Assembly (NCBI GenBank): GCA_016874535.1
Contig: VGUA01000012.1
Location: 1-52,017 of the forward strand
Length of the DNA: 52,017 bases
From: Gammaproteobacteria bacterium
Lineage (GTDB): Bacteria; Pseudomonadota; Gammaproteobacteria; Ga0077536
Direction of reading: 5' to 3'
Shown here: positions 7,887-16,477 of the stretch, in pieces
Position numbering within the stretch: position 1 is the stretch's first letter
Layout of the letters: each line of letters begins with the position of its first letter
Translations under genes and position numbers: made by a program
The notes under the pieces: generated by a model
Database searches by the model: none
What the model was told of the DNA's origin: nothing
The model's input: the letters and a program-made list of their open reading frames with translations, nothing else

Positions 7887-9056
7887 TCAGTTGAATGTGC
7901 TGCGAAGCCATCTGCCGAGCTTGTCCCTGGTGTTGAGGTCGGATTTGCGCAGGACGTCCACGATGTCCTTGGCGGCAATGACGATCACCGGGTGCCTGTC
8001 TTCAACTATCTCTTTATAGGCTTGGGTCTGGACAAATGAGGTGGTCATGAAGACACCGAATTGTCGGTGCCGGAGCCTTGAAATCAGGCGCGAGGTGGCC
8101 CTCACACCCAAGCCGTGATTGATGTCGTAACACTTGGACTCGATGGCAAAATCAACCTCGATCTTGCTGCTGACACCGCCGATGCGATACCTCCCGAGCA
8201 CGTCCCTGCCGCCGTCCATCCAGGGGCGAGTTACCTCGTAAGATACGACATTGCGATCCATGAGCCGTGTCAGCTCTGCGGAGCAGTGCTCAAACCGATG
8301 CGGGTCAGGCTTGAAGTATTCGTAGATGTCTCTCACCAGCCCAAGGTCCGCTGGTTCCGTCGGAATCTGTTGTGAGGGTGTTCGATATTCGATGGTGGGC
8401 TCTGCTGCCAGCGCGGTGATACGACCGGATTCTACCCACTGGAGGTATGCAACCGGTGCCTACTCCGAGATGGACCTACCTTGCTCCAGCTCGGCTATCC
8501 ATGCCCGGCTAATTTCTGGCACATCCAGAATGGTGAAAACGGCTCGGTAATTCTGGAACCGCTCCCCACCCTTTGACTTCCATATCGCGACCAGGTCCTC
8601 GTTCCCGTGAACACTCGAAGCGCCCGGGACCGCCAGCCCACGGAACACCACGTCCCAACCGGCATCACCTTTTGAGAAAACAAAGACTGGGGGGATGCTG
8701 TGTCTGTTCCCCTCATGCAGATCGTTGAACATGTCGCGCAGGATCCGGTTGCCGCCTTTGGGAGTGTCATGCAGGGCGCAGCCGGGCGTTTTGTTGTCAC
8801 CGTAGTAGTGAAATTCCCCGGTTGTCTCATCGAGCAAATCCGGCCAGTCGGGGCTGGAAAAGTCCGTGTAGAGAACCAGGTATTTCAGGCTCTTCGAGCC
8901 ACTACCAATGCGGGGACGAAAGCCGCCGGAATTCCCGACTGGCAGAATGCGAGCGAGGGCAGAAGCGCCGGCGTTCTTTGCCGTTCCGCCGCGATAAACC
9001 GCGTCCACAATCAGGGGCGCGCGCTCGAGTTCACTGAATTCGAAGATCCGCGGCAT
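7887..9056 (-). pseudogene. AspBHI-like modification-dependent restriction endonuclease, interrupted by an in-frame amber codon
   Basis: One reading frame of 389 sense-sized codons from ATG 9056 to the stop at 7887, interrupted only by TAG at 8460-8462 (codon 199). The N-terminal half (FSELERAPLIVDAVYRGG, YYGDNKTPGCALHDTPKGGN, VFSKG, RFQNYRAVFTILD) matches the N-terminal recognition domain I associate with AspBHI, a 5-methylcytosine-dependent enzyme. The C-terminal half has an Mrr-like PD-(D/E)xK nuclease core: DGGRD, IEVDFAIESK, then QFGVFMTTSFV. After the TAG the frame continues sensibly (APVAYLQWVESG to LVRDIYEYF). The protein would normally cut modified invading DNA in the cytoplasm. As read it yields a truncated recognition domain, unless the stop is an error or is suppressed. 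A GTG at 8334-8336 could start the nuclease half alone. Confidence 0.8.
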
Positions 9057-9244
9057 TCGGGGTGCACATGGGAGTTTCGAATTATGTACCTGACCTGGGT
9101 CGCCGGTTCAAGGATCAAGCCCCGCCCGATATCCGCCGCCAGCCTTTTCGCTGGACCGGAGGCTCTTCCGCTTTTGGGGCTGGCGCCGGGAGCGGTTTTG
9201 ACCAGACCCGTGGCCGCCCGCACCGGACGCACGGTAATCAGTGG

Positions 9245-9298
9245 GAAATCGGTGACAGTTACCTCATTACCGGAAATAGGGTAACTGTCACCAATTCC
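9245..9298. repeat. 54-bp palindromic repeat element
   Basis: Left arm GAAATCGGTGACAGTTACC followed by CTCATTACC, right arm GGAAATAGGGTAACTGTCACC followed by AATTCC. It is the same element as at 12961-13014 with a few changes in the centre. It lies 12 bases past the stop codon of the small exported protein gene. Confidence 0.8.
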
Positions 9299-9310
9299 GG
9301 GGGCTCGAAG

Positions 9311-9799
9311 TCAGATCGGAGGTGGTTGCACCAAGGCTTTCTTCGACACCCGGATCGCAGTGGAACTGAGCCGGTCAGGTGAATCGACAAATTGACCTCC
9401 GACGTAGCTCGCGACTTTCACGAAATTCAGAGTCTTGCCGTCGGGCGACACGAAGTACTGGAATTTCGACGAGCCAGGATAAGTCGCTAGCCCGACACAG
9501 TCGTTACCAATGGTGTAAGTGCCCGACGAGCCCCGTGCGTTCCATACCCCATCGATGGAGGATGTCTTTCGCAGCCAGATATTGCCGAGTCCGTCATAAG
9601 TGACAAAGCCGGCGTACGCGTCTGGAGCAAACGAGTCTGGCCCAGTCGAGATCGCTCCCTGGACTGCGGACGAGTATGTACCCTTCAGAGTCGCGGTGCT
9701 GCAGCGGGCCTTGTCACTGTCTGCCGAGGCAACAGATGTCACCCCAAGCAAGCCACAAAACAGCACCATCAGCGCGCGCTTGCCATGCTCATGGATCAT
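9311..9799 (-). CDS. Small exported protein of unknown function
   Basis: A 162-residue protein starting at the ATG at 9799 behind a GGGGGAA ribosome site. The N-terminus (RALMVLFCGLLGVTSVASA) is a Sec signal peptide with predicted cleavage after VASA. The mature part begins DSDKARCSTATLKGTYSSAVQGA, a segment like those in secreted proteins whose repeats assess total gene product (CSxATLKGTY). It has two cysteines that could form a disulfide (CSTATL and NDCVG). The fold looks all-beta. It has no obvious partner; a palindromic repeat follows it. The function is not recognised. Confidence 0.7.
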   Translation of the reverse strand: MIHEHGKRALMVLFCGLLGVTSVASADSDKARCSTATLKGTYSSAVQGAISTGPDSFAPDAYAGFVTYDGLGNIWLRKTSSIDGVWNARGSSGTYTIGNDCVGLATYPGSSKFQYFVSPDGKTLNFVKVASYVGGQFVDSPDRLSSTAIRVSKKALVQPPPI

Positions 9800-10101
9800 G
9801 GTTCCCCCTTGTATTTCCGATTTGCCTTGAGGCAAGTCCGTTTTCGAACTGCCTTCCGCCGACTGTACCTGCGTAGAGCCGACACCCACCCTTCGGGTCT
9901 TCCGCAGTGTGGCGGGCGTCACATAAACCCGGCGGTTCCTTCATTTCCAATCCTATCTGGTCGTGCCTCGGTGCGGCACCATCCTTCCCATCGATTACTG
10001 ACCAGCCGCTATCCGCAACATCTTGGCCTGCTTCTTTGCCATTGCGCTGAGCACCGTGTTCGTGAGCGCCGTAACCCTGAACGCGGCGTCTCGTCCTGAC
10101 T
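9800..10101. other. 302-base intergenic stretch with no recognised gene
   Basis: The region lies between the starts and ends of two co-directional genes. It holds the presumed promoter region of the small exported protein. On the minus strand a short open stretch reading into ALTNTVLSAMAKKQAKML ends in TAA near 10005, but it has no convincing start or family match. No strong hairpin or repeat was seen. Confidence 0.4.
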
Positions 10102-10956
10102 TCACTGCCGCGACGCCTTCCCATCATTGAAAGTCTGCACGGCGGTGCCGCGATAAAGAATCCGTGCGTTGCGTTCCGCAATGTCCTTGTGCAGCGAAAC
10201 GAACTGCGGGTCGAGATCTGTCGTGGGTCTTGGCTCATGACGAAAGTGGCGAAAGCGATCGGTACCACGCACCAGCGTCGCCCAATCGCCATCGTCTGCG
10301 ATCTGCTGGACATGTGTCGGGATGTAGCGGATTGCGAAACCAATCCGCCGGTCTGTGGACAGATTGGGTGCGGAGCCATGCACCAGTCGCACGTGATGCA
10401 GTGACATTTCACCCGGCTGCAGTTCAAGCATCACCGCTTTCGAGGAGTCGACATCGACCGCGACCTCCTGCCCGCGGGACAACAGGTTCTCCTGCGCAAA
10501 CGTGTCACGATGGGGAATCTGATCCAGGTGATGCGTGCCGGGAATCACTTCCATAGCGCCGTTCGCGCGGTTGGAGGGCGATAAAGCAACCCACGCGGTC
10601 ACGACGTCCGGCTTGCTCAAGCCCCAGTAGGTTGAATCCTGGTGCCAGGAAACAAACGCCGGATTTTGCGCCTCCTTGGTGAAGAAGCTGGAGGACCAGC
10701 AGAACAGGTCGGGGCCATGGAGATCCTCCACCGCGTCAAGAATCATCTCGTTGTGCACCAGATCTGAAAGCCACGAGAACAGCAGGTGGGTCTTGTGCCT
10801 GAGGTCACCCTTGAGCGGTGCGCCAGTCGTGCGTTCGAAATCCTCGAGACGCGCGCGAAGTTCGTCTGCCTGGTCGACCGACATGATGCGAATCGGGTGG
10901 ACGTAGCCATCGCGCCGATACTGCTCGATCTGAATCTGTGTGCGCACCTTTGGCAT
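10102..10956 (-). CDS. Phytanoyl-CoA dioxygenase (PhyH) family protein
   Basis: A 284-residue Fe(II)/2-oxoglutarate-dependent oxygenase. The iron-binding triad is visible: His105 and Asp107 in SWHQDSTYWG, and distal His193 in RLVHGSAPN, with Arg204 in STDRRIGFAIRY to bind 2-oxoglutarate. The family hydroxylates varied small molecules (phytanoyl-CoA, ectoine, syringomycin, alkyl chains), so the substrate is open. The ATG at 10956 (MPKVRTQIQIEQYRRDGYVHP) gives the usual N-terminus. The upstream 296 bases to the chemoreceptor start are a divergent regulatory region with no clear promoter visible. Confidence 0.85.
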   Translation of the reverse strand: MPKVRTQIQIEQYRRDGYVHPIRIMSVDQADELRARLEDFERTTGAPLKGDLRHKTHLLFSWLSDLVHNEMILDAVEDLHGPDLFCWSSSFFTKEAQNPAFVSWHQDSTYWGLSKPDVVTAWVALSPSNRANGAMEVIPGTHHLDQIPHRDTFAQENLLSRGQEVAVDVDSSKAVMLELQPGEMSLHHVRLVHGSAPNLSTDRRIGFAIRYIPTHVQQIADDGDWATLVRGTDRFRHFRHEPRPTTDLDPQFVSLHKDIAERNARILYRGTAVQTFNDGKASRQ

Positions 10957-11252
10957 CAGCTTTCCCCGGTTAAGGTCACCGCGATTGTGACCGACCACCC
11001 CCTGCGGTCAAGCATGGTGCGCTGCACTTGTTGGGAATCGAAGGAGGGCACCCCCATGAATTACCCGTAATGCCTGCCGGGGCAACTCGCAGGTCGGGGG
11101 CCCCCCAGAGCGAGCGTTTGGCGGCAGCCGGCCCCGCGTGCTGTAGGCAATGTCCTGCGTTTTTGCTACTTTTGTTGAGCGGCTTAACCCTTCGTCTGCG
11201 CGTCAAGGCCCCGGGGATGCGCACCGACCATTCCACAAGGCGATGGACAACC

Positions 11253-12971
11253 ATGGCCCACATCACGATACGGCTCAAATTCCTGAGCTTCTCGCTGTCG
11301 ATCGCACTCCTTGCCGTGGCGCTTGTCACGCTGGTGTGGATGTTGCGCCAGAACGCATTTGCGGTCAGCCGCGCCGAAACGGCAGCGCGCGAGTCGCTCA
11401 TGCTCGCCGCAGAGCTCAGGCTGTCCTCCGATGATCTCACACGCCTTGCCCGCACCTATGTGGTGACCAACGACAAGCATTACGAGAAAGCCTACTGGCA
11501 GGTGCTGGACATCCGGAATGGCAAGTCTCCCCGCCCGGATGGGCGCCAGGCCAGCCTCCGCTCCCTGATGGAGGGGGCCGGCTTTGTGTCCGCCGAGTTT
11601 GCAAAGATGAAGGAGGCCGAGGACAACTCCAATGCGCTGGTCGCAACCGAGACCGCGGCCTTTCAGGCGATGGTCGGGCGCTTCATGCCGGAAGCCGACG
11701 AGCGCAGTGTCAATCCAGAGGACTACACTCGACGCGCTCCACCTGATCAGATCATGGCCATCCGCATCCTGCATGACGGGAAGTACCATGCGGACAAGGC
11801 CGTCATCATGGATCCCATCAATGAGGTGGAAACACTCGTACGAGAACGCACGGAGAGTGTCGTCGACGCAGCCCTTGCTCGCGGCAAGCGTCTCATCGAG
11901 CTTAGTGGGCTGTTGGGGATTCTGATGATCGCCCTGCTGTCCGCCTCCTATCTGGCGGCGCAGAGACCGGTACTTGTCGCATTGGAGAATGTTCGTGCGC
12001 AATTGCAATCGCTCGCCAAGGGCACGCTCTCGCTCGCTGAACGCTTGCATATAACGCGTGATGACGAGATCGGACGCGTAGCCGACGCCTTCAATGCATT
12101 GATGGAAAGGCTGCTGGGCCTGGTCCTTCAGGTTCAGGAGACTGGCGGGCGAATTTCCTCCGCCACCAACCAGATTGCCGCCTCGTCGCGTATGCTAGAG
12201 ACCACTCTGAATGAGCATGTGAGTTCCACACAGCAGGTAGTTGCTTCGGCGGGGGAGATTTCGGCGACCTCTCACTCGCTGGCAGAAACCATGGCTCAGG
12301 TGGTGGCGCTATCTGATCAGGCTGCCGTCACCGCCAGCGAAGGCCGGACCGGTCTTGCCCACATGCAGAACGCTATGCAGCAGATGGCGCAAGCCACCGA
12401 GGCACTCAGGCAAAGACTTGCGGGCATCAACGCCAAAGTCTCAAACATTTCCACCATCGTTACCACCATTACCATGGTTGCGGACCAGACCAACCTGCTT
12501 TCGCTGAATGCCTCCATCGAAGCTGCCAAGGTCGGCGAAGAGGGTCACGGCTTCGCGGTGGTTGCGCGGGAAATCCGACGCCTCGCTGATCAGACTGCGG
12601 TGGCGACACTCGACATCGAGCAAACAGTGAAGGAGGTTCAGTCCTCGGTGTCCTCCGGCGTCCTGGGGGTGGAGAGTTTTGCCGAAGAAGTGCGTAACGC
12701 AGCCTGCGAGGCCCAGGAAATCACCAACCAGATCACCCGCGTCATCGATCAGGCACAAGGACTTGGGCCACGCTTCGCCTCGGTCAATGAAGGAATGGAA
12801 TCGCAATCGGTTGGTGCGCGCCAGATCTCGGACGGCATGGTGTACCTGAGCGACGCGGTGCGCTCCGCAGCCAGATCCCAGGCCGAGACCGTACGTGCGA
12901 TCGAAGATCTGGTGGGCGCAGCCGCCGGGCTGCGCCACGAAGTCTCGCAGTTCAACCTTGGAAATCGGTGA
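11253..12971 (+). CDS. Methyl-accepting chemotaxis protein, WspA-like
   Basis: A 572-residue transmembrane receptor. TM1 is near residues 10-30 (LSFSLSIALLAVALVTLVWML), a periplasmic helical sensor spans about 31-210, and TM2 is near 215-235. HAMP (PVLVALENVRAQLQSLAKG) and a long cytoplasmic coiled coil follow. The hairpin tip (about 409-447) reads VADQTNLLSLNASIEAAK then GHGFAVVAREIRRLADQTAVAT, close to what I recall for WspA, the surface-sensing receptor driving a diguanylate cyclase pathway, rather than a swimming receptor. There is no C-terminal CheR-binding pentapeptide. No other wsp or che gene is in the window. The final codons GNR and TGA lie inside the palindromic repeat at 12961. 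The ATG at 11253 is chosen because upstream in-frame sequence is not protein-like. Confidence 0.88.
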   Translation: MAHITIRLKFLSFSLSIALLAVALVTLVWMLRQNAFAVSRAETAARESLMLAAELRLSSDDLTRLARTYVVTNDKHYEKAYWQVLDIRNGKSPRPDGRQASLRSLMEGAGFVSAEFAKMKEAEDNSNALVATETAAFQAMVGRFMPEADERSVNPEDYTRRAPPDQIMAIRILHDGKYHADKAVIMDPINEVETLVRERTESVVDAALARGKRLIELSGLLGILMIALLSASYLAAQRPVLVALENVRAQLQSLAKGTLSLAERLHITRDDEIGRVADAFNALMERLLGLVLQVQETGGRISSATNQIAASSRMLETTLNEHVSSTQQVVASAGEISATSHSLAETMAQVVALSDQAAVTASEGRTGLAHMQNAMQQMAQATEALRQRLAGINAKVSNISTIVTTITMVADQTNLLSLNASIEAAKVGEEGHGFAVVAREIRRLADQTAVATLDIEQTVKEVQSSVSSGVLGVESFAEEVRNAACEAQEITNQITRVIDQAQGLGPRFASVNEGMESQSVGARQISDGMVYLSDAVRSAARSQAETVRAIEDLVGAAAGLRHEVSQFNLGNR

Positions 12972-13014
12972 CAGTTACCCTATTTCCGGAAATAGGGTAA
13001 CTGTCACCAATTTC
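12961..13014. repeat. 54-bp near-perfect palindrome, convergent intergenic repeat
   Basis: Two 27-base arms, GAAAT(C/T)GGTGACAGTTACCC followed by TATTTCC, are inverted with a single mismatch. This is the best copy in the window. It overlaps the last 11 bases of the chemoreceptor gene, supplying its stop codon, and ends four bases from the stop of the convergent alcohol dehydrogenase gene. It would form a very strong hairpin in either transcript. Confidence 0.85.
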
Positions 13015-13017
13015 GGG

Positions 13018-14117
13018 TTAGGGTTTCAGCGCCACCTTCAGCACGCCGTCGCGCTGGTTGGCGAAGAGGTCATAGGCAGCCGCGATGTCCTCCAGCTTGT
13101 ACTCGTGGCTCACCAGCACGCCGAGATCCAGGCGTTGCGAGGCCAGCACGTTCATCAGCCTGCGCACGCGTTCCTTGCCGCCCGGGCAGAGCGCCGTGAT
13201 GATGCGGTGATCACCCAAGCCTGCTGCGAAGGCCGCGAGCGGGATAGTGAGGTCGGTGGAATACACGCCAAGACTGGAAAGCGTGCCGCCCGGTTTGATG
13301 ACCCTTAACGCGGATTCAAAAGTGCTCTGCAGACCGAGAGCTTCGATGGCGGAGTCGGCGCCGCGTCCACCGGTCAGCTTCATCACTTCTTCCACCACGT
13401 CGCATTGTTTGAAATTGAGCGTGATATCCGCGCCCAGCATCCGCGAGATCCCCAGGCGATGATGATTGCCGTCCACCGCAATCACGGTGGTCGCGCCCAG
13501 CAGGCGCGCACCCGCCGTCGCGCACAAGCCTATCGGACCCTGGGCAAAGACAACCACCGTATCGCCCAAGCGGATATTGGCGTTTTCCGCGCCCTTGAAT
13601 CCCGTGGACATGATGTCCGGACACATCAGCACCTGTTCGTCGGTGAGGCCGTCCGGGATGACAGCCAGATTGGCCTGTGCATCCGGCACCAGCACGTATT
13701 CGGCCCGGGCACCGTCGATGAGATTGCCGAAGCGCCACCCGGCCGTGGCTTTGTAGCCATGGTGTCCGCATTGACCGTGGGGGATGAGATAGCTGCCGCC
13801 CCCTGCGAAGGCGCGCCATCCTGTGCGGCATAGGAATTGAAGTTCGGACAGATGGCGCCCGCGATCACCCGTTGGCCCTCGCGATAGCCGGTGACCGCGC
13901 TGCCCAGTTTCTCGATGACACCTACGGGCTCGTGTCCAACCGTCAGGCCGTTGGCGACAGGGTATTCACCCTTGAGGATATGCACATCCGTGCCGCAGAT
14001 GGTGGTGGTGGTGATTCGCACCAAGGCATCGTTGGGGCCCACCTCGGGGATGGGCTTGTCCGCAATCTCGATACGGCCGGGTTCCACGAAAATGGCGGCT
14101 TTCATCATCTGGGGCAT
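13018..14117 (-). pseudogene. Zinc-dependent alcohol dehydrogenase, frameshifted
   Basis: A medium-chain Zn/NAD(P)-dependent alcohol dehydrogenase split between two frames. The first part, from ATG 14117 (ribosome site AGGAGAG), has ICGTDVH with the catalytic zinc ligand and GHEPVGVI. The second, ending at 13018, has MCPDIMSTGFKGAE, the Rossmann region VFAQGPIGLCA and IKPGGTLSSLGVY. They join at 13798-13803, where a run of five G (minus strand) needs a sixth. With one G added the missing middle reads QGGGSYLIPHGQCGHHGYKA and continues through to AEYVLVPDA, restoring family sequence. It is either a real inactivating mutation or an assembly error in a homopolymer. It would otherwise oxidise alcohols in the cytoplasm. 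Confidence 0.85.
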
Positions 14118-14147
14118 GGTTGCTCTCCTGAAAATCAATGGGCTGCG

Positions 14148-14933
14148 TTACAGCAGCGTCACCGGATCCCCCACCGCGATGCGGCCGGGTTCCAGGACTT
14201 CGGCATAGCTCGCAAAGCCGGGCGTGGAGTAGCTCGGCATGAGGTTGTCGGGCAGGGTCACCTTGTCGCGATAGCGAATAAGGGCGCGCATCACATCTTG
14301 ATCCCTCGCGCCCGAGTTCGGGTTGAAGCCTGTCACAGCGCAACGGGGCACGGAGGTGCGCACGCGAAGCAGCACCTCACCCACCCGCAGCTGACGGCCG
14401 TCCCACGCATCCTCAGCATGTTCCTCGGCCTGCTCGAGGATGAGACCGGCCCTGAAGCGCGCCGGATCCACCGGCGCACCCACTTCGCGAGCGAGTCTGG
14501 CCAGTGCGCCGGTCGTGACCAGCGTGAGGGGGAAGACGTCGATCGCACGCAGGCGTGAGTGACATCGCACCAGCGAGATGGGACGCCCGGCGAAACTGCT
14601 GAGCGCGTTCTGCCAGGGGCCCGCCACTTTCTCGACGGCGATGGAGCGCAGGCCGAAGTGGTCGACTTCCAGCGGCACACCATTGCCGCGGGCCGACCCT
14701 TCCACCCGCTCACCGCTCGGCAGTTCCAGCATCAGGTGTTCTTCGCCAGCCTCGTAATCGAAGCGCAGAGGTACGAAGGTGCGATGCTGGTCCGAGTTCA
14801 CGAATTTTCCATCCGCCTCCATGAGCGCAAAGGCCCGATCGTGACGGATGCCGTCTTCATCCACCTGCACGGACTGCGGCTGCAGGAAGCGGGTGGCTTT
14901 CACATATACAAGGCCTGTCGCGGTGACTTTCAT
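14148..14933 (-). CDS. MOSC-domain protein
   Basis: A 261-residue protein with an N-terminal MOSC-N beta barrel (VTATGLVYVKATRFL, DEDGIRHDRAFALMEADGKFV) and a C-terminal MOSC domain (IDVFPLTLVTTGALARLA, RFRAGLILE, RTSVPRCAVTGFNPNSG). The Cys in RCAVTGFNP is in the position that ligates molybdenum in mARC/YiiM-type proteins, suggesting a Mo-cofactor reductase or sulfur-transfer role. The ATG at 14933 follows GGAGAC. It lies 31 bases after the TrpB2 gene on the same strand and about 30 bases before the alcohol dehydrogenase gene, so the three could be co-transcribed. Confidence 0.85.
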   Translation of the reverse strand: MKVTATGLVYVKATRFLQPQSVQVDEDGIRHDRAFALMEADGKFVNSDQHRTFVPLRFDYEAGEEHLMLELPSGERVEGSARGNGVPLEVDHFGLRSIAVEKVAGPWQNALSSFAGRPISLVRCHSRLRAIDVFPLTLVTTGALARLAREVGAPVDPARFRAGLILEQAEEHAEDAWDGRQLRVGEVLLRVRTSVPRCAVTGFNPNSGARDQDVMRALIRYRDKVTLPDNLMPSYSTPGFASYAEVLEPGRIAVGDPVTLL

Positions 14934-14964
14934 GGCGGACGTCTCCTGGAATGGATTCGAGGCT

Positions 14965-16338
14965 TCAGGCGTCGACGGTGGGCACGCTGCGCAAGGACTC
15001 GTTGAGCCGCGCATCGTCAAAATTCTCATCCACCATGCGACCACCCAGATAGGCGTCGTAGGCAGCCAGATCGAAATGCCCGTGACCACACAGGGCGGTC
15101 AGGATCACCGTTTCCTCGCCGGTGTCGCGCGCCTTCATGGCTTCCCGGATTGCAAGGGCCAGCGCATGAGTCGGCTCTGGCGCCGGCACGATGCCTTCCG
15201 TGCGTGCAAAGAGCGTCGCGGCGGCAAAGCATTCCGTCTGGGGAACAGCGAGGGCTTCCATCATGCCTTCGGCATACACATGAGAAATCAGCGGCGCCAT
15301 GCCGTGGTACCGCAGGCCGCCGGAATGGATGGGCGCGGGAATGAAGTCATGTCCCAGGGTGTGCATCTTCATCAGCGGGGTCATGCCGGCGGTATCGCCA
15401 TAGTCATAGGCATACACGCCGCGGGTGAGGGTGGGGCAGGACACGGGCTCCGCGGCGATGATGCGTGGCGAGATTCGGCCTGCAAGTTTTTCGCGCAGAA
15501 AAGGGAAGGACAGCCCCGCGAAATTGGAGCCGCCGCCCGTGCACCCGATGAGGTGAGTGGGCGTGTCCCCTGCCATCGCCATCTGCAGCAGGGCTTCCTC
15601 CCCGATGATGGTCTGGTGCAGCAGCACGTGATTGAGTACGGAACCCAAGGCATAGCGCGTCTTTTCGTCCTGTGCCGCAACTTCCACGGCTTCCGAGATG
15701 GCGATGCCTAGCGAGCCCGAGAGGTTTTTCGGATCTTCAGCCAGCTTGCGGCCCACCGCCGTGAGCGCGGAGGGGGAGCGATGCACCTTCGCACCGAAGG
15801 TCTCGATCATCAGGCGTCGGTAGGGCTTGGAGTCGTAGGATGCGCCGACTTGCCACACCTCGCACTCGAGATCATAGAGCGCGCAGGCGAAGGACAGCGC
15901 CGTCCCCCATTGGCCGGCCCCGGTTTCGGTGGTGAGCCGGGTGGTGCCTTCCAGCTTGTTGTACCAGGCTTGCGGTACCGAGGTGTTGGTCTTGTGGGAA
16001 CCGGCCGGAGAAACACCTTCGTACTTGTAGTAGATGCGCGCGGGTGTACCGAGCGCGCGCTCCAGGTTGTGGGCGCGATACAGCGGAGAGGGCCGCCACA
16101 GGCGATACACATCCAGCACGCCGCCGGGGATGTCGATGTACCGCTGCGTGGAGACTTCCTGTTCGATGAGGGCCATGGGAAACAGGGGCGCGAGATCCTG
16201 CGGCCCCACCGGTTGCCGTGTGCCCGGATGCAGGGGCGGCGGAGGCGGGGTGGGCAGATTGGCCACCAGGTTGTACCAGGTGGTGGGCATCTGATCTTCG
16301 GTCAGCAGGTATTTGTGACGACGGACGGTGTTGTCCAC
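14965..16338 (-). CDS. TrpB-like pyridoxal-phosphate enzyme (TrpB2)
   Basis: A 457-residue fold-type II PLP enzyme of the TrpB2 subgroup. The PLP lysine is Lys116 in GSHKTNTSV; ETGAGQWGTA and the phosphate loop GCTGGGSNFAG are intact. TrpB2 condenses indole with serine or phosphoserine to tryptophan but works without TrpA; no trpA is nearby. A GTG at 16338 is proposed as start because GGAGA sits seven bases upstream and translation begins just before the conserved KYLLTEDQMPTTWYN. The alternative ATG at 16494 would overlap the divergent rluF start. It is probably a salvage or secondary indole enzyme rather than the main synthase. Confidence 0.88.
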   Translation of the reverse strand: MDNTVRRHKYLLTEDQMPTTWYNLVANLPTPPPPPLHPGTRQPVGPQDLAPLFPMALIEQEVSTQRYIDIPGGVLDVYRLWRPSPLYRAHNLERALGTPARIYYKYEGVSPAGSHKTNTSVPQAWYNKLEGTTRLTTETGAGQWGTALSFACALYDLECEVWQVGASYDSKPYRRLMIETFGAKVHRSPSALTAVGRKLAEDPKNLSGSLGIAISEAVEVAAQDEKTRYALGSVLNHVLLHQTIIGEEALLQMAMAGDTPTHLIGCTGGGSNFAGLSFPFLREKLAGRISPRIIAAEPVSCPTLTRGVYAYDYGDTAGMTPLMKMHTLGHDFIPAPIHSGGLRYHGMAPLISHVYAEGMMEALAVPQTECFAAATLFARTEGIVPAPEPTHALALAIREAMKARDTGEETVILTALCGHGHFDLAAYDAYLGGRMVDENFDDARLNESLRSVPTVDA

Positions 16339-16477
16339 GATTCGGTCTCCGATTGCATCCCATTGGCGAGGACCGAGCGTACGCAAGCCATCCCGTGTTG
16401 GGAAGGGTGCGCGCGTCGGACTCGCTTGAGCCTGTAATATCCAGCCCCAGTTTCTTTGCGGCCCGGAGGCCCAGCCC

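Noticed and set aside
8460-8462. Amber codon as pyrrolysine or programmed readthrough
   Set aside because: No pyrrolysine genes or readthrough signal are visible; a nonsense mutation or read error is simpler.
7717-13014. Palindromic repeats as ends of one composite transposon
   Set aside because: They recur inside the interval in both simple and compound forms and lie at gene ends, with no transposase; dispersed REP-like elements fit better.
14939-15089. N-terminal extension of the MOSC protein
   Set aside because: The extra 52 codons overlap the TrpB2 3' end in another frame and look non-protein-like; ATG 14933 has a good ribosome site.
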